The position numbers and the translations under genes were made by a program. Of a stretch of DNA of 64,000 bases, positions 1 to 13,043 are shown piece by piece. Position 1 is the stretch's first letter, and every line of letters begins with the position of its first letter. The notes below the pieces were generated by a model. That model made no database searches and was not told the origin of the DNA. It was given only the letters and a program-made list of their open reading frames with translations. The DNA comes from Alnus glutinosa. Taxonomy: Eukaryota > Streptophyta > Magnoliopsida > Fagales > Betulaceae. Location: contig NC_084897.1 of NCBI RefSeq assembly GCF_958979055.1, forward strand, positions 23,273,128-23,337,127. The letters run 5' to 3'.

Positions 1-831
1 TATTAATATAAATTGATATTTATAAAGCATTTTGCAATCTTTCTTCTCGAAGGTTGTGTTTACAAACTTGTCCATGACTCTACGCATCTCGATGGGGCAT
101 GGGAGCCAAGCAAGTTGCCTTATAACTTCATATACAATTCAATACAATAATACGGAAGCCTCGGGGAGGATGAAGTGGGCCAGCTTTTCGGTCAAACAAC
201 TGATTCTTCACGGCAACGGAGGGCCAGAGTTTTGCCTGCTGCTACTTCCCAGTTCCCAAGTAGAAACTTCGCTTATTTGTCATGCCTCAGTCAACTCTAA
301 CTTAACGGGCTGCACCATAATAAAAATTAAAATATAGAACTAGTCCTCATCGAGAGCTACTTAGGATTACGATCCCCGTAATTAAAAATTTATAAATTTT
401 CAAATTTTCAAATTTATATTATTTATTTATATCCAAACACTTGAAATATGTTATTTATTAAAATTTTGGCATGTTATTTTTTAGAAAACTAAAAGTTTTT
501 TTTATCAAAATTTTTTACGACATGCATACGAAAATATACGAAATTTTCAATTGTAAAATTCGTAACTTGCTACTTTTTTAATATGTGGTATTTTTTAAGC
601 ATTTTAAGATAAAGAAATTGTTTAAACTCTATAATTTAAAAATTTATAATTTTTTTGAAATTATAAATAATCGAAAACATAATATAGAGAAGAATTATTT
701 TAGGGTATAAATTAAAATAGTTAGATTTGGTAGTATTAAATGTGTATATACATTGTTTATATTGCCACATGATTTTAAAGTTTTAAATGATCTAAAAATT
801 AATTACATCCCCCGTAGGATTATTATTATTA

Positions 832-863
<32 letters not shown>

Positions 864-1435
864 AAGCAATGTAGATTCACTTTCAAGCACCGACCACCAT
901 AAATATCGCATTTCTTTTTTATCATACGACCAAACATAATTTCTTGCTCTATGATGACTATCATTGATTCCTTTGCCCCTAAAAAGTAAAAACTAATCAT
1001 TACCATGTATACTTACAGTTGTACGTAATCTCCCGCATACCCTCATTCTGGAAATATGCCCTTGCCATTCCCTTGGGCACTTAAGTCATTTCCACTACCG
1101 CACCAAGCACCGCCAACTCACTTTTTTGGCACCTTCTCCTAAAAAGCCAAAACGAATCACACGTTAAACTTGATTAACCAGCAATTACCCATCTTCCTCT
1201 TCCGCACAATATCCCAGAAGATGAGCTAATTTGCAACAGCTCTTTCCATGTGAGCCCCCTTGTAACTGTAACCTCCATTTAAATCCTGGGCTTCGCCGCC
1301 TAGTATTTGTCGCCATCTCCATTTCCCGACCGTTACTCTCTCTCTCTCTCTCTGTCTCTCTCACAAACCCATAAAGCTCTACAAAACATGTCCAATGATT
1401 CCCGTTAGCGAGGCTTTCTTACTTTGTATTTTAAG
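1..1435. other. Intergenic DNA and HSL2 promoter/5' leader
   Basis: No convincing gene. A 101-codon frame at 32-337 has no recognisable domain and is probably chance or the tail of something outside the window. The stretch 360-800 is very AT-rich, with a T-run at about 833-857. Closer to the gene the base composition becomes mixed. A TATA-like CATTTAAAT lies near 1276-1284 and a CT-rich microsatellite at about 1335-1362, a common type of plant 5' leader sequence. Transcription of the kinase gene therefore probably starts around 1300-1330; this is inferred from spacing only. Confidence 0.5.
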
Positions 1436-4400
1436 ATGAAAAATCTAAAGCCGAAATCCATTCTGATCTGGTTTTTCTTGTTGCTGCACTGTTTTACTCT
1501 AGCGCTTTCTCTTAGAGGAGACTCCCAGATTTTGATTCGGGTCAAGAGTGCCCGGCTCGACGACCCAAACGGCAGCCTCAACGACTGGGTTTGGAACGGT
1601 GAAAGTGATCCCTGTAACTGGACCGGCGTCACTTGTGACTCTCAGAAACACTCGATTATTTCCGTTGACCTATCTGGGTTGGATATCTACGGTGGGTTTC
1701 CGTATGATTTCTGTCGAATTCGGACCCTCCGAAACCTCTCTCTCGCGAACAGTTACTTCAACGGTACTATCTCTTCCCAGCCACTGTCTCTCTGTTCACA
1801 CCTTCGCTTGCTGAACCTCTCCAGTAACCTCCTCGTTGGAGAGATGCCTGAATTCTCGCCGGAGTTCACAGAACTAGAAGTACTTGACCTATCCTCGAAC
1901 AATTTTACTGGGAATATTCCTGTGAGCTTTGGCCGGTTCCGGGCGCTGAGAGTGCTCTCCCTGACTAACAACTTGCTCAGCGGCTCGATCCCTTCCTTCT
2001 TAGGCAACCTCAGTGAGTTGACCAGGTTCGAGCTTGCTTACAATCCATTCAAGCCCGGTCTCTTACCTCCAGAGATCGGAAACCTAACCAAGCTCGAGAA
2101 TTTATTTCTTCCGCGGTCGAACCTCATCGGACCCATACCAGACTCGATCGGAAAACTCGTCGCGCTCAAAAACCTAGATTTGTCCTTCAATTCTCTTTCC
2201 GGTGAAATTCCTATCAGTATCGGCGGATTGAAAAGAGTAGAACAACTCGAGCTCTACGATAACCAATTGTCCGGTGGATTGCCCGAGAGCATAGGGAATC
2301 TGAGCTCTTTGCTTGGACTAGACGTCTCTCAGAACAATCTCACCAGAAAATTGCCAGAAAAGATCGCGGCAATGCCTCTCGTTTCTCTTAATCTCAACGA
2401 CAACTTTTTCGAAGGCGAAGTTCCGGAGGTTTTAGCTTCGAATGCGTATCTGCAGCAGTTGAAGCTCTTCAACAACAGCTTTTCCGGGAAATTTCCGGAA
2501 AATCTAGGCAAAAATTCGGACTTGGTGGAGTTTGATGTTTCTACCAACTATTTCAACGGTGAGTTGCCCAAGTACCTCTGCGACAGAAAGAAGCTTCAGA
2601 ATCTAATTGCATTCAACAACCGCTTCTCTGAAGGCTTACCAGAATCGTACGGTGAATGTGAGTCTCTCATTTATGTGAGGATTAGAAACAACCAATTGTC
2701 CGGTGAAGTGCCGGACGGTTTTTGGAGTCTATCACAGCTTACGTTTCTTGAAATGCAAGATAATAGACTCGGAGGTTCCGTTTCTCCTGCGATTTCCCGT
2801 GCTCGTGGGCTCACTGCGATCTCGATATCCGGTAATGAGTTTACCGGCGAAATCCCGGCGAATATTTGCGAACTGCATGAACTGTTGGTGATCGATGTGA
2901 GTGGAAACCAGTTTTCAGGCGAGCTTCCGACGTGTATAACGGGATTGAAGAAGCTACAGAAGCTTAGAATGCAGGAGAACTCGTTCTCTGGGGAGATTCC
3001 GAGTTCGGTGGATTCGTGGACCGAGTTGACCGAGCTGAACCTATCAAGAAACAAATTCTTCGGGAAGATTCCGCCGGAACTCGGTGATTTACCGGTGTTA
3101 ACATATCTGGATCTCTCCGAAAACTCGTTTACTGGCGAGATTCCGGTGAAAATTACGAAGCTGAAGCTGAACGAATTCAACGTCTCCGACAACAAACTGT
3201 ACGGTAAGGTACCTCTGGGTTTCAACAACGATTTGTACCTCACGAGTCTATTGGGTAACCCGGGTCTCTGTAGCCCGGATTTGAAGCCCCTGCCCCGATG
3301 TTCGAGACCCAGGCCCGCCCGGTGGGATCTCGCAGTTGCTCTAGCTCTCTGCGTGGTACTTCTAATGGGGCTTCTGTTCTGGATCTTCAAACTCAAATAT
3401 CTAGCATTTGGTCGCAAACCCAAACGCTCATGGAAGGTAGTCGCATTCCAAAGGGGGGTCGGGTTAATTGATGTAGAGATTCTCTCATCTTTAAAAGAAG
3501 AAAACGTGATCGGAGCGGGTGGGACGGGTCGGGTCTACAAGGTGATGCTCAAAACGGGTGAGATAGTAGCGGTTAAGAGGCTCTGGGGAGATACCCAGAA
3601 TCCGAATTCGAAAATGGTGTTCAAATCCGAGGTTGAGACTTTGGGTCAGATCCGCCACCGCAACGTTCTAAGGTTGCTGTCCAGTTGTAGCGGCGAGGAT
3701 GGCATGATTTTGGTGTTCGAGTACATGGAGAATGGGAGCCTGGCTGACGTGTTGCACGGAGAGAAGGGCGGAGGTTTATTGGATTGGCCCCAGCGGTTCA
3801 CGATAGCATTGGGTGCGGCTCAGGGGCTGGCGTATCTGCACCACGATTGCTCGCCGGCTATCGTGCATCGGGATGTGAAGAGTAACAATATACTATTGGA
3901 CGAGGAGTGGACGCCACGCGTGGCGGACTTTGGGCTGGCTAAGACGTTGAAGCGTGAGGGGGGGGAGGGTCCAGGTGCTATGTCACATGTTGCTGGGTCG
4001 TGTGGCTACATTGCGCCAGGTTAGTCCAATTCTCGTACTTCTTGACTAAATCAGTGATTGCTATTGAATTACGGAAGGGTTGGCGGTTTAGGATCAGGTC
4101 AACCCGTTAGCAGCCAACTCAATCATGATTTAGTTAAACGGGTTAAAATATTCAATTCGTACACAAGTTGCAGGTGATATGAATATTTGAGTTGATCGGG
4201 TTGACCCGTTTAATAAACAGGTTAACACGTTTGATATGTTTAAACCCAAAGCAATCTGTTTAAACTAATCCAATACAACTCGTTCAAATTGTTTCAACAT
4301 GTATTTATTGTATAAAAATATATTTACTTTCATTAACGGCCCAACCCACGGGTTAAGTGAATCGACCTATTTATGATTTGAACTCGTGTATGTCAAACCA

Positions 4401-5085
4401 TCATTTAATGTCATATCGAGTTCATGTTAAATTCACAAATCGTAAAAAAAAATTGGCAGTCATAAAATTACCTTTTATGCGAGAATATCACTGCCTTGTG
4501 TTCCACTACATCAATGATGATTACGTGAGAGAGCATATATAGAGGATCTAGTTGTTTAGGCAGGAGATGTATAGTTGAAAATTTATTTAGATAGGTGAAA
4601 ATTTGTTTAAATGGCTAGTAATTTAAATAGTGGTGAATCTCGATTCTCCTTGTTGCTATTGTAATTTGACATGACTAGCTTGCTTTTTGATCTAAGTTTT
4701 GTTCAACAATGCAGAGTATGGTTACACTCTAAAAGTGACCGAGAAAAGCGATGTCTATAGCTTTGGTGTGGTGCTGTTGGAGTTGATAACTGGTAAGAGG
4801 CCAAACGACGACTCCTTCGGCGATAACAAGGACATAGTGAAGTGGGTTTCGGAGATTTCTGTATCGTCGTCTCCAGCGGAAGGAAGTGAAAATGGCATCG
4901 ATTGTTATGGAGATCTGGAGCAGCTTATAGACCCCAGGATGGACCCGTCTTCTTGCGATTATGAGGAGATTGAGAAGGTTTTGGATGTTGCTCTTCTTTG
5001 TACCTCAGCATTTCCCGTTAACAGGCCTTCCATGCGAAAAGTGGTTGATTTGCTCAAGGACAAGAAACTTTCTCGTCCCAAATGA
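1436..5085 (+). CDS. HSL2: LRR receptor-like serine/threonine kinase, HAESA-LIKE 2 type (two exons)
   Basis: Exons 1436-4019 and 4715-5085 give 984 residues, the usual HSL2 length. I start at the ATG at 1436 because it precedes a classic signal peptide (hydrophobic residues about 9-25). About 20 leucine-rich repeats follow, one membrane segment (about 630-652), then a kinase domain: glycine loop GAGGTGRV (about 695), VAVK lysine (about 711), HRDVKSNN (about 810) and DFG (about 831). It is an RD kinase. The split codon across the intron restores APEYGYT. Phrases such as [24 protein letters not shown] and LITGKRPND match HSL2 closely. The family perceives IDA-type peptides at the plasma membrane and controls floral organ abscission and lateral root emergence. 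The activation segment reads GSCGYIAPE where GSYGYIAPE is usual. A Helitron begins 28 bp after the stop. Confidence 0.93.
4020..4714 (+). other. HSL2 intron with transposon-like remnant
   Basis: GT donor at 4020-4021 and CAG acceptor ending at 4714. The intron interrupts the kinase domain between the APE alanine-proline and glutamate codons, which is why the coding frame seems to stop at 4024. Inside, about 4085-4420 contains several variants of CGGGTTGACCCG and AACGGGTTAA in both orientations. This is typical of a widespread plant repeat family, so the intron probably contains an old insertion. The class cannot be settled from the sequence alone. Confidence 0.7.
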
Positions 5086-5113
5086 TGCTACTTTTCTGGT
5101 TAATTAATGTATA

Positions 5114-5142
5114 CTAGAATATAACCCGCGTCATGCGCGGGT
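5114..5142 (-). other. Helitron 3' terminus: CTAG end and hairpin
   Basis: The palindrome ACCCGCG / CGCGGGT (5124-5130 and 5136-5142) has a 5-nt loop, stands 6 nt from the terminal CTAG (5114-5117), and is followed on the minus strand by a host T. In Helitrons this hairpin is the rolling-circle termination signal. It closely resembles the GC hairpin and CTAGT ending of many plant Helitrons. Confidence 0.92.
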
Positions 5143-5368
5143 CGTTACTAATTAAATTTGCATAACAAATTGGAATATTACATTTAATTTAAGAAATAAA
5201 ATAAAAATTTAAGAATAAAAATGAAAGTCTAAAAATTGCAAACTCACTGTTATCAAATAATGAATAATTAGCAATTTATAAACTACCAAACATTCAGCCA
5301 AATATTATATTGTCAATATTATAAATATTGTAGATTACAAATTGCAAATAAAAAGATAAACGATTCAA

Positions 5369-7726
5369 AATTTCTTTTTAGTAGTTTTGAATCGTTTGTA
5401 AAGGACATTGAGAGGTATTTTATCATCATCGGATTCTATGTCTTTTGTAAGTAGGGAAGAATGCATTGAAGAATCTTGACCGGACATTTGTTCATTTTCT
5501 ATTGTCGGGCTAACATCGTCGTACTCCTTTTCTTGCTTGGAGCTAGACCCCCTAAGCTTTACACTTGTAGTTCCCTATAATAAGAGATCGAGTTTCATTA
5601 GAAGTTGCATATAATTATGTAGCCAAATATTTTGTAGATTTTAATGATTCAACATATAAAGCATTGCTACCTTTTGGTTATTAGCTTCTTCTGCAACTTG
5701 CGCTTCAAAGATTCTATAAACAGTATAATTTTCCCAGCCTTTTTTCAAATTATATTCATTAAGTTTCAATTGGAAGACATACTCTCTGGAAATGATTGCT
5801 GTGATTTCTCTTGGCACGATTTTGTCTTCCAAATTCTGTATAAATAGAGCATATTGTTAAAAGAGGTTTGAACATGATATATATATATATATTATTGAAT
5901 TGTTATGATACTCTTAAAAATTCAAGATTTGTTACCTCATCTTGTAAATCTGCAAGTTCCTTTGCAGTTTTGCCTATAAGTTGTTCAGCGGCTTTGTTGA
6001 AGATAATGAATCTTGTTGAATCTGTTGTATCTGATACTTCAATTTGTATTCTATACTTGCTTTCATTTCTAAAATTGTTAGGAAGAGATATTTCTATATA
6101 CATGTGTGTGAATTAAATATCATTTGTTGTTTACCTTGGTACGCTGAATTTCGGTTCTGCTTGACAACGTTCACACCAAAAATTTCCTTCTTTAAACTTA
6201 ACCTTTGTCTTGCATGTTATACAACCAATATAATACCAGCCATACTTGTTTTCTATTCTTTCAACTTTGCATAAACATGTGTAGAATATTTCCTGTAATT
6301 TTTTGTAATAAAAAATTAAACAATTGATATTGTATTCATTATATTCTATAAATGCATTAAATAGTTATAATTTATTAATACCTTTGCTTCTGAGTTCTCT
6401 TCCATTTGTTTTAGCTCTGCAATTGTCTTCCTATTGTGTAAGGCACGTTCTCCATCTGGTATTATTGGTGGCTGTTCAATCTTCATTTGATTCACTTCTA
6501 TTATTGCAACGTTGTTTAACCTATTCATAAAGAAATGTTGCTTTTTATTAAAAATGGAAATTAAAAAAAAAATAAAGAATAATATAATGGAGTATTCTTA
6601 ATTGTCAATAACTATATCAACTTCTGGAATATCAAGATTGATGTAAACCCTTGTTGCACTTGTTGATGATAAGTTGTATTGACCTACAAAAATTTCAAAG
6701 AGAAATTCATTACCATTATTAGTAGAAAGTCATTTTATAAATAGTTACCTCTGTAAGTTCGCACAATTGTCGAAGTTACAATTGCAATGGCTGGTCTTGG
6801 AGTATTCTTATAAAAATCCTCATCTATTTGATATGCTTTAGACCTCCACAAAGTTATTTGCAAAACTTTGTTTCTGATATAGTACATAACTAAGTTAGAA
6901 ATAATTTTCTCAACTTTCACATTATTGTCTTTAACTTGGAATTCAAGTATTTCCTTACTCTTCCAATAAAAGATGGATTGTGGGTATTTTGGTTGGACGT
7001 CCTTTGGACTTTACTTCCTGAATTACTCCAACCGATTCCAATCTACCAATAACATCTGTATATTCATGAAAGATATATCAATGAAGATAGTATTGTTTTT
7101 TTTTATTTTGTATTAGTTATGGCGAAATTTTGAAACTAAATTTGTTAATAAATGTAAAGAAAGGATCGATACCTATCAAATAAGTATTGTCATTGCAACG
7201 GGCATGTTATTGTCTTATAATCTGCAATCTCAAACCTATATTGAGGTATGGAATGATTTATTTCATGGATTTTAGAGACTGAGGTCGTTAAAATGAAAAG
7301 AATTTTAAATTGGTGATGCACTGGACGGTATTGTGCTCTATATTCTTCCACTATAAAATTCTTTATCTCATAAATGCATCCTTCGTTGAGAAGAGGCCTA
7401 AAACGTTGTGCGAATTTGTTCCTAATACTTGAATGTATTAGCATTCCCTGTAAAAAGGGAAATCCCAAAATTTAGAACTAAATATTCAATTGATGATTTA
7501 CATGGCCATCTAATCAAGTTATATGCTAAATAAAGTAACTATAAAATTAATGTGAACTTACATTTTCATCGGACATGATCATGTCTAGGCTAATCAACTC
7601 ATTGTCTTGTGCAATGTTTACTGCATCCCACATCCTTATAATTCTAACTTTTATGATCCATGTATCATTGTCGGGTGAAATTTGACCAAGAGATGTGTAA
7701 TTCATCTTGTTATGATTCAATAACAC
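5369..7726 (-). pseudogene. Helitron-borne RPA70-like ssDNA-binding protein (degenerate)
   Basis: Several minus-strand exons encode successive parts of an RPA large-subunit-like protein. Exon 7562-7726 (VLLNHNKMNYTSLGQISP) and exon about 7190-7447 form the DBD-A-like OB fold (ends TITCPLQ). Segment about 6735-7040 gives the DBD-B-like region (TLWRSKAYQIDEDFY), and about 6600-6690 continues it (SSTSATRVYINLDIPEVD). Segment about 6131-6290 holds the zinc ribbon (CLC, CITC, CERC). Segment 5903-6103 continues the C-terminal OB fold (FNKAAEQLIGKTAKEL). The last exon, about 5369-5575, ends KTTKKKF and stop. Plant Helitrons often carry such genes, thought to coat displaced strand during rolling-circle transposition. 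A stop after TITCPLQ (probably TGG to TGA) and a frameshift near 6965 show decay. Exon borders away from clear GT/AG sites are approximate. Confidence 0.82.
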
Positions 7727-7819
7727 CTAAAAAAGCAATAGAAATTAGTAGGATTTAATTATATTTGTAAGTATCATAATATATTGTTTAAAAACATTAA
7801 TATCTATGCTAAATGTTAC

Positions 7820-10800
7820 CTCTAGGTAAGTTGTTGAAGATTTCTTTATATACTATATTTTTTGTTTTGAATTCGTCTCCATCATGTGTATCTGCAATAA
7901 GTATTCTAAGGCCATTTCTACTTGTAACTCTGGAGATAGCTACATACAATTGGCCATGGCTGAAGACAGGTTTAGATAGGAAAAGGCCTACACGTGTTGC
8001 AATGACTGTCCTTGACTTTTATTTATTGTCATAGCGAAGCAAACAGATACTGGAAATTGTCTTCTTTTTAGAATAAAAGGCAATTTGGAATCGGAAGGAG
8101 ATAGTACTATTCGTGGAATGAATACTTTATCTCCGACATGAGTTCCTGAGATGATTTTTCCTTCTAAAAACTATTTTGACAATTGAGTGACTAAAAGTCT
8201 TGTACCGTTACAGAGTCCAGCACTTTGATTTAAATTTCGAAGTAGCATTATAGGGATTCCAACTTTGAGCCTGAGTTTGTGGTTAGGAATATCTGGGAAC
8301 TTCAATGAATTCAAAAATTCTATTGGGTACATGATATCTTGGTTCTGATTGTTGCTCCCAGCTTTACATATTGAATCTGCACTGAGATACGTTTCATCAT
8401 CAACGTTAATAAGATCAATTATGTAGTCATTTATCTCTTGTACATCATCATTTGTTGGAGCTAAAATCGCTCTGTCTTCTAAATATTTAGCATCAGTGTA
8501 TTTAGACTGCAACTCAGGGTAGATATCATTCACAATGGCATTAATAGGATGGGTCTTAGGTTGAATTATCAAATCAAGTGGTATATCAATGAACGATCCA
8601 CTTTCACTATCGTTTAATTCTCCATCACCTATTTTCAAAATTCACTGTGCAAATTCTTTTGTAGCACTATCACCTTTATTTTGTTGAAGCCTAATATTCT
8701 TTGTCAAAGTAAAAATTGTACAGTTCTTCCATAATAAAGATCTGTTAATTGATGCATCAACTATTTATTCTCTTCTTCCTTTTGCTACAACTGGTAGTAT
8801 TTGTCGAAAATCACCACCAAGGACTACCGTTTTTCCTCCAAATGATTTTTCTCCACTTTGTGGATCGCTGAAGCGTAAAATATCTCTTAGTGAACGATCT
8901 AAAGCTTCAAAGCAATTTCGATGAGCCATAGGAGCTTCATCCCAAATTATAAGACTCATTCTTGTCACCAGTTCTGCAAGATGTGAACCTTGCTTGATCC
9001 CGCAAGTTGAGTTATCATTTACATTAATCGGTATCTGAAATCTTGAATGAGCAGTTCTTCCGCCAGGTAACAAAAGTGCTGCAATTCCAGACGATGCAAC
9101 TGCAATGACTATCTTTCCTTTGGACCGCAATCGACATATCAAGGTTTTCCATAAATAAGTCTTTCCAGTTCCACCATGTCCATAAACGAAGAAAAAACCA
9201 CCTTTGTTTTCTATAACAGATTTACTTATTGCATCATATATTTCTATTTGTTCACAATTTAGACCACTAATAAGTTTTATATGCTCCTCTGCCAAAGAAA
9301 TCCTGTTATAATCGGATTCTTCTTGCAGTAGTCTATTGTTACCTTCTTTGAGTAGTAACGTGTCTGGATATGGCATTGTTTCAAATTCTCTCAGTGACCT
9401 TCCATTTTTGTTCAATAATCTTTCAATGTCACATAGTGCATAGTTTTGTAATTGCGATTCTGTTAGATGTAGGTCCTCATATTGTAGAATTCTTCTTTCT
9501 CGATACAATATATCTTCAGATAACAAATTCCAATTCACCATCCATAATTTATTAGGATCGGCAACCTCACAAAAAATCAACATTGTGACAAAAAGTTCAC
9601 GGAGTTGCTTCCCTGAAGCCCAATGCGATGCTTGGTTTAAACACTCATGCCATTCTTTGTCATCATCAAGCAAACCAAGAGCGTAGCATGCTGATTGGAA
9701 AGTCGGGTATAATACACCATTTGCAGTTCTTATTTCATCAAAAGATTGAGGACCTTTGACAACATTTAGTAACATTCGCAAATAAAATCGTTCGCCACTT
9801 CCAGGATGAGCGTAAAATATCCTCCATACACATCTTATTTTCTTCCTCAATTTCCATTCTTTCTCTTTATTATGTCAAACCCATTTGGAAGGGAAATCAG
9901 AATAAGTTGATTCTCTTGCTTCTTCATACAAAGCATTTGCTTTCATCCATTCTGTAAATTTAGTCTTTCTAATATTCGGCTGATTCAGAACATTGTCTAA
10001 ATGATCAGAATCATCAAACATGACAGGTTGTACATTTTCAAGATGGAAATTAAGTCTCTCAACTGGAGGTTCTCGATAATTAATTTCAAATTGGAAGATC
10101 CTCCAGTATGCCTCTATCGCCGACACATATCTGCAATCTAAATATGTTTTTATTTCGTCAGTATCTGTCATATGTTGTATTCCAGAAGAACCCTCGACAT
10201 GTAAATTCTCTTCAAGCATCAACGTTGCACGATCAGGTCCTTTATTTATATATTTGAATAAATACTTGATAGACCTCGAACGATTGCACCACTCTACATT
10301 TATGTGTGATTGATACTTCACCAGTAAGTCAATATTGTGAGGAACTATAAATCGATTGTCTACTTTGACACCATTCTTTTCAATGAATCTTCCGTTGTTC
10401 CTTCTTTTATATACTGGAAAGCCATCTTCATCAATTGTAGTTTCAGAGCAAAATCTCTTTGGAAAATGCTTGATGCATTTGTTGCCGATCATACAACTTG
10501 ATTTTGGATTTATAGAGCCGCAAGGACCATGAACCATAAATTGTTTGACAACATCATAAGCTTGAGGATCTTTGTGCAAATCTGGAATTTCTACAGAGAT
10601 TATCTTATTGATTTCTGCTGGTGTTGGATGTTTGTTATCAGGATGTAAGAAGAGCAATATGTGAGCATGAGGCAATCCTCTCTTTTGGTATTCAATTGTG
10701 TAGACAACTATAAACAGAATAGAAACTTAATTATATTATGTATAAAAATTAATATGTGAAAGATAAATATAAAACGTAAGCAGTTTAGAATACCAGCAAC

Positions 10801-12445
10801 TGTTCTTCCAAAGTGTTGGTCATGTTTGAAGTCATGTAATAGTTGATCAAGTTTGATCTTGAAAACTCTTCCAAGTATATCTGGCCGATCCTCAGGTTTC
10901 TGATCAGGATTCATTGAGAGGAAGATCTCAATTTCTGGCCATTTCGCATTACATGTGAAAGTAATAAATAAATCTAGATAACTTGCCCATCGACAAATCG
11001 CTATTGCATCCTGATAATTCTCAATCATATATCTTGGACTTCCAGTGAAACTCGAAGGCAAAACAATTCTTTTTGCAACTGATGCAGGGGTTGTGTCTCC
11101 CCTCATAACTGCATCCCTCAATTCAGAATACAATTCAATCCTTAATGCACTTTGGTTACGTCTTACCCACAAAAGTCAAATTGCTTCGATACATGTGTAT
11201 GCGTCAACAACAAACTGCTGAAATAAGCGGCCGCCATATATTAATGTATGTCCCTCATCTTGTCTTGTTTGCAATCGATATACGTAATATTCCCTCATTG
11301 TAACACAATTGTTTGTATTAGATCTAGTTCCATCAACACTTCTACGTAAAATACCAAGTCAATAGCCATCCTCACCATATGGAAATAAAAGAGGATACTG
11401 CAATGCCATGTATGATGGATGCAGTTCATTTATCCTTTGTAATCCACCTTCTTTATAATCCACAATGATATCACGATGTGTATTATCAAGACTAATATCA
11501 CCAACGACAATTGCAGTTATTTCCGAACATGTAGGTAGATTTTGCACTCTTCCGTCAGTTGATCGTGAGCCAATAAGACGTAATCTTAAGTGGTGGGTAT
11601 TACCTCCACTAAAACGGTCTCTAGCCATACGAAAGTTCTTGACCAATAGATTTGATTCATCTAGCATTCGGACCAAAGCATCAACAATAGATGAATCATG
11701 GCTATTGTTCGATTGGTTCAAGGCATTAATTCTATTTGAAACTTCATTTTCAGTATCATAGAAGTATAATTGTGCAAAATTGGGACTTAGACCATCGGTT
11801 GGGAGTAGTGTTCCAATTCTATGGTGGTTTTGACCATTAAGTTTGAAAATATAAGGCCCTCTTCTATCATTAATTCTATGATCCACTTTTCCACCCATTG
11901 ATGTCATACCAAACATGGCATTATAACTTCTAATTTGTGCCTTGAAATTTGTTGGACGCTGGTCTCCAGTTGGATTTAGCAATTCTTGAAGAGTAGCAGG
12001 TGGTTTCTTAAGCAAAGGCAACTGCACCTCGCCATCCATACAACACAGACTAAATTTAGGATTAGCAGGCCTTCTAGATTTTATTGTTCTCTCTTTATAC
12101 CATACTATTGCACTACAATAGTTGCATACGTACGAAGGTGGGCCAAAATTCCAAGGTTCAGTAAATTTTCCTGTATCAAATAGGGAAAAGAAGAAAGTAG
12201 TTTTCTAATTAGTTTAGTTTAGTTTTATGGCTGATTTCTTAATATTCTTTTAATAAATAACTGTAGTTAAGTAATTTACTTGGAATATCTTCATTTTCTG
12301 AGATATTGATGGTTCCATCATCTCTTGTAATTTCACCAGTTGAAGCTATTGTTTGAATGCTATTGTAATTACTCATACGTCCCCGTTTTCCTTTTTCATG
12401 CAAAAGCATCTATCTTCTACGTCGTGCGAGTCTTGTGTTTTCCAT
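7820..12445 (-). pseudogene. Helitron RepHel transposase (HUH endonuclease + PIF1 helicase), broken
   Basis: Exons are about 12280-12445, 10794-12170 and 7820-10707. Introns 12171-12279 and 10708-10793 have GT-AG ends and keep frame. In order: N-terminal zinc-finger-like YVCNYCSAIVWYKER...SLCC; Helitron-like N domain; HUH motif in GLPHAHILLFLH (about 10675); paired tyrosines in KYLFKYINKG (about 10250); helicase Walker A GHGGTGKT (about 9165), Walker B IIWDEAP (about 8940), GGDFRQILPVV (about 8800) and C-terminal NKSQGQSL (about 8015). In-frame stops: 12410-12412, 11359-11361, 11176-11178, 9875-9877, 8765-8767, 8642-8644 and 8171-8173. A one-base frameshift lies near 8003-8010; beyond it the frame reads VGLFLSKPVFSHGQLYVAISRV. 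The protein is therefore not made. Confidence 0.9.
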
Positions 12446-13009
12446 TTTTTCCCTACTGTAATATTTTCTACAGGAAAAAATGAAATCACATTTTTTTTTT
12501 ACAGAATATCATTTACTTCATGAAACTCAAGCAGAACATATAATATTATTTATTACTTAAGAGAATAATTTAAAAATTCAATGGTTAAGAGTATAATATA
12601 AGTATCTAACAATTCAATTTATGAATTACAATAGTGATGTAGCAAGAAATATATATTGGGAACATACCTTCGTGTGTATTGCAATTTATTTACAATGGCA
12701 AAATAATGTTACAAAACAAATCGAGGGAACTTACCTTAATTTGAGAGGATAATAGGATGAGCTTAACGTATCTTGCAGACTATTTTGAGAGAGAATTGGA
12801 AAGATCACCTATATTTAGTATTTTTAAACATTAATTCAAAAGGCATTATCAATAATATGGTGATTTGACTAAAAATTAAGTACCGGGAAAAATAATTAGT
12901 ATTTTTAAACATTAATTTAGAAGACATTATTGAGAAGGTGAAATTAGCATTTAAGGGAAAAAAAAAATGTGAGAACATTTTAAACATGATATGATAAATT
13001 TATCAATTA

Positions 13010-13043
<34 letters not shown>

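Noticed and set aside
1424-1435. Longer HSL2 start at 1424
   Set aside because: That frame opens with TTG, not ATG. The ATG at 1436 directly precedes a normal signal peptide.
2671-3423. 250-codon minus-strand frame inside HSL2
   Set aside because: Antisense shadow of the LRR region; no domain and no promoter.
7726-7820. RepHel and RPA as one continuous fusion gene
   Set aside because: The GT at 7819 and AG at 7727 could splice, but the phase would put RPA out of frame, so I list them as two units.
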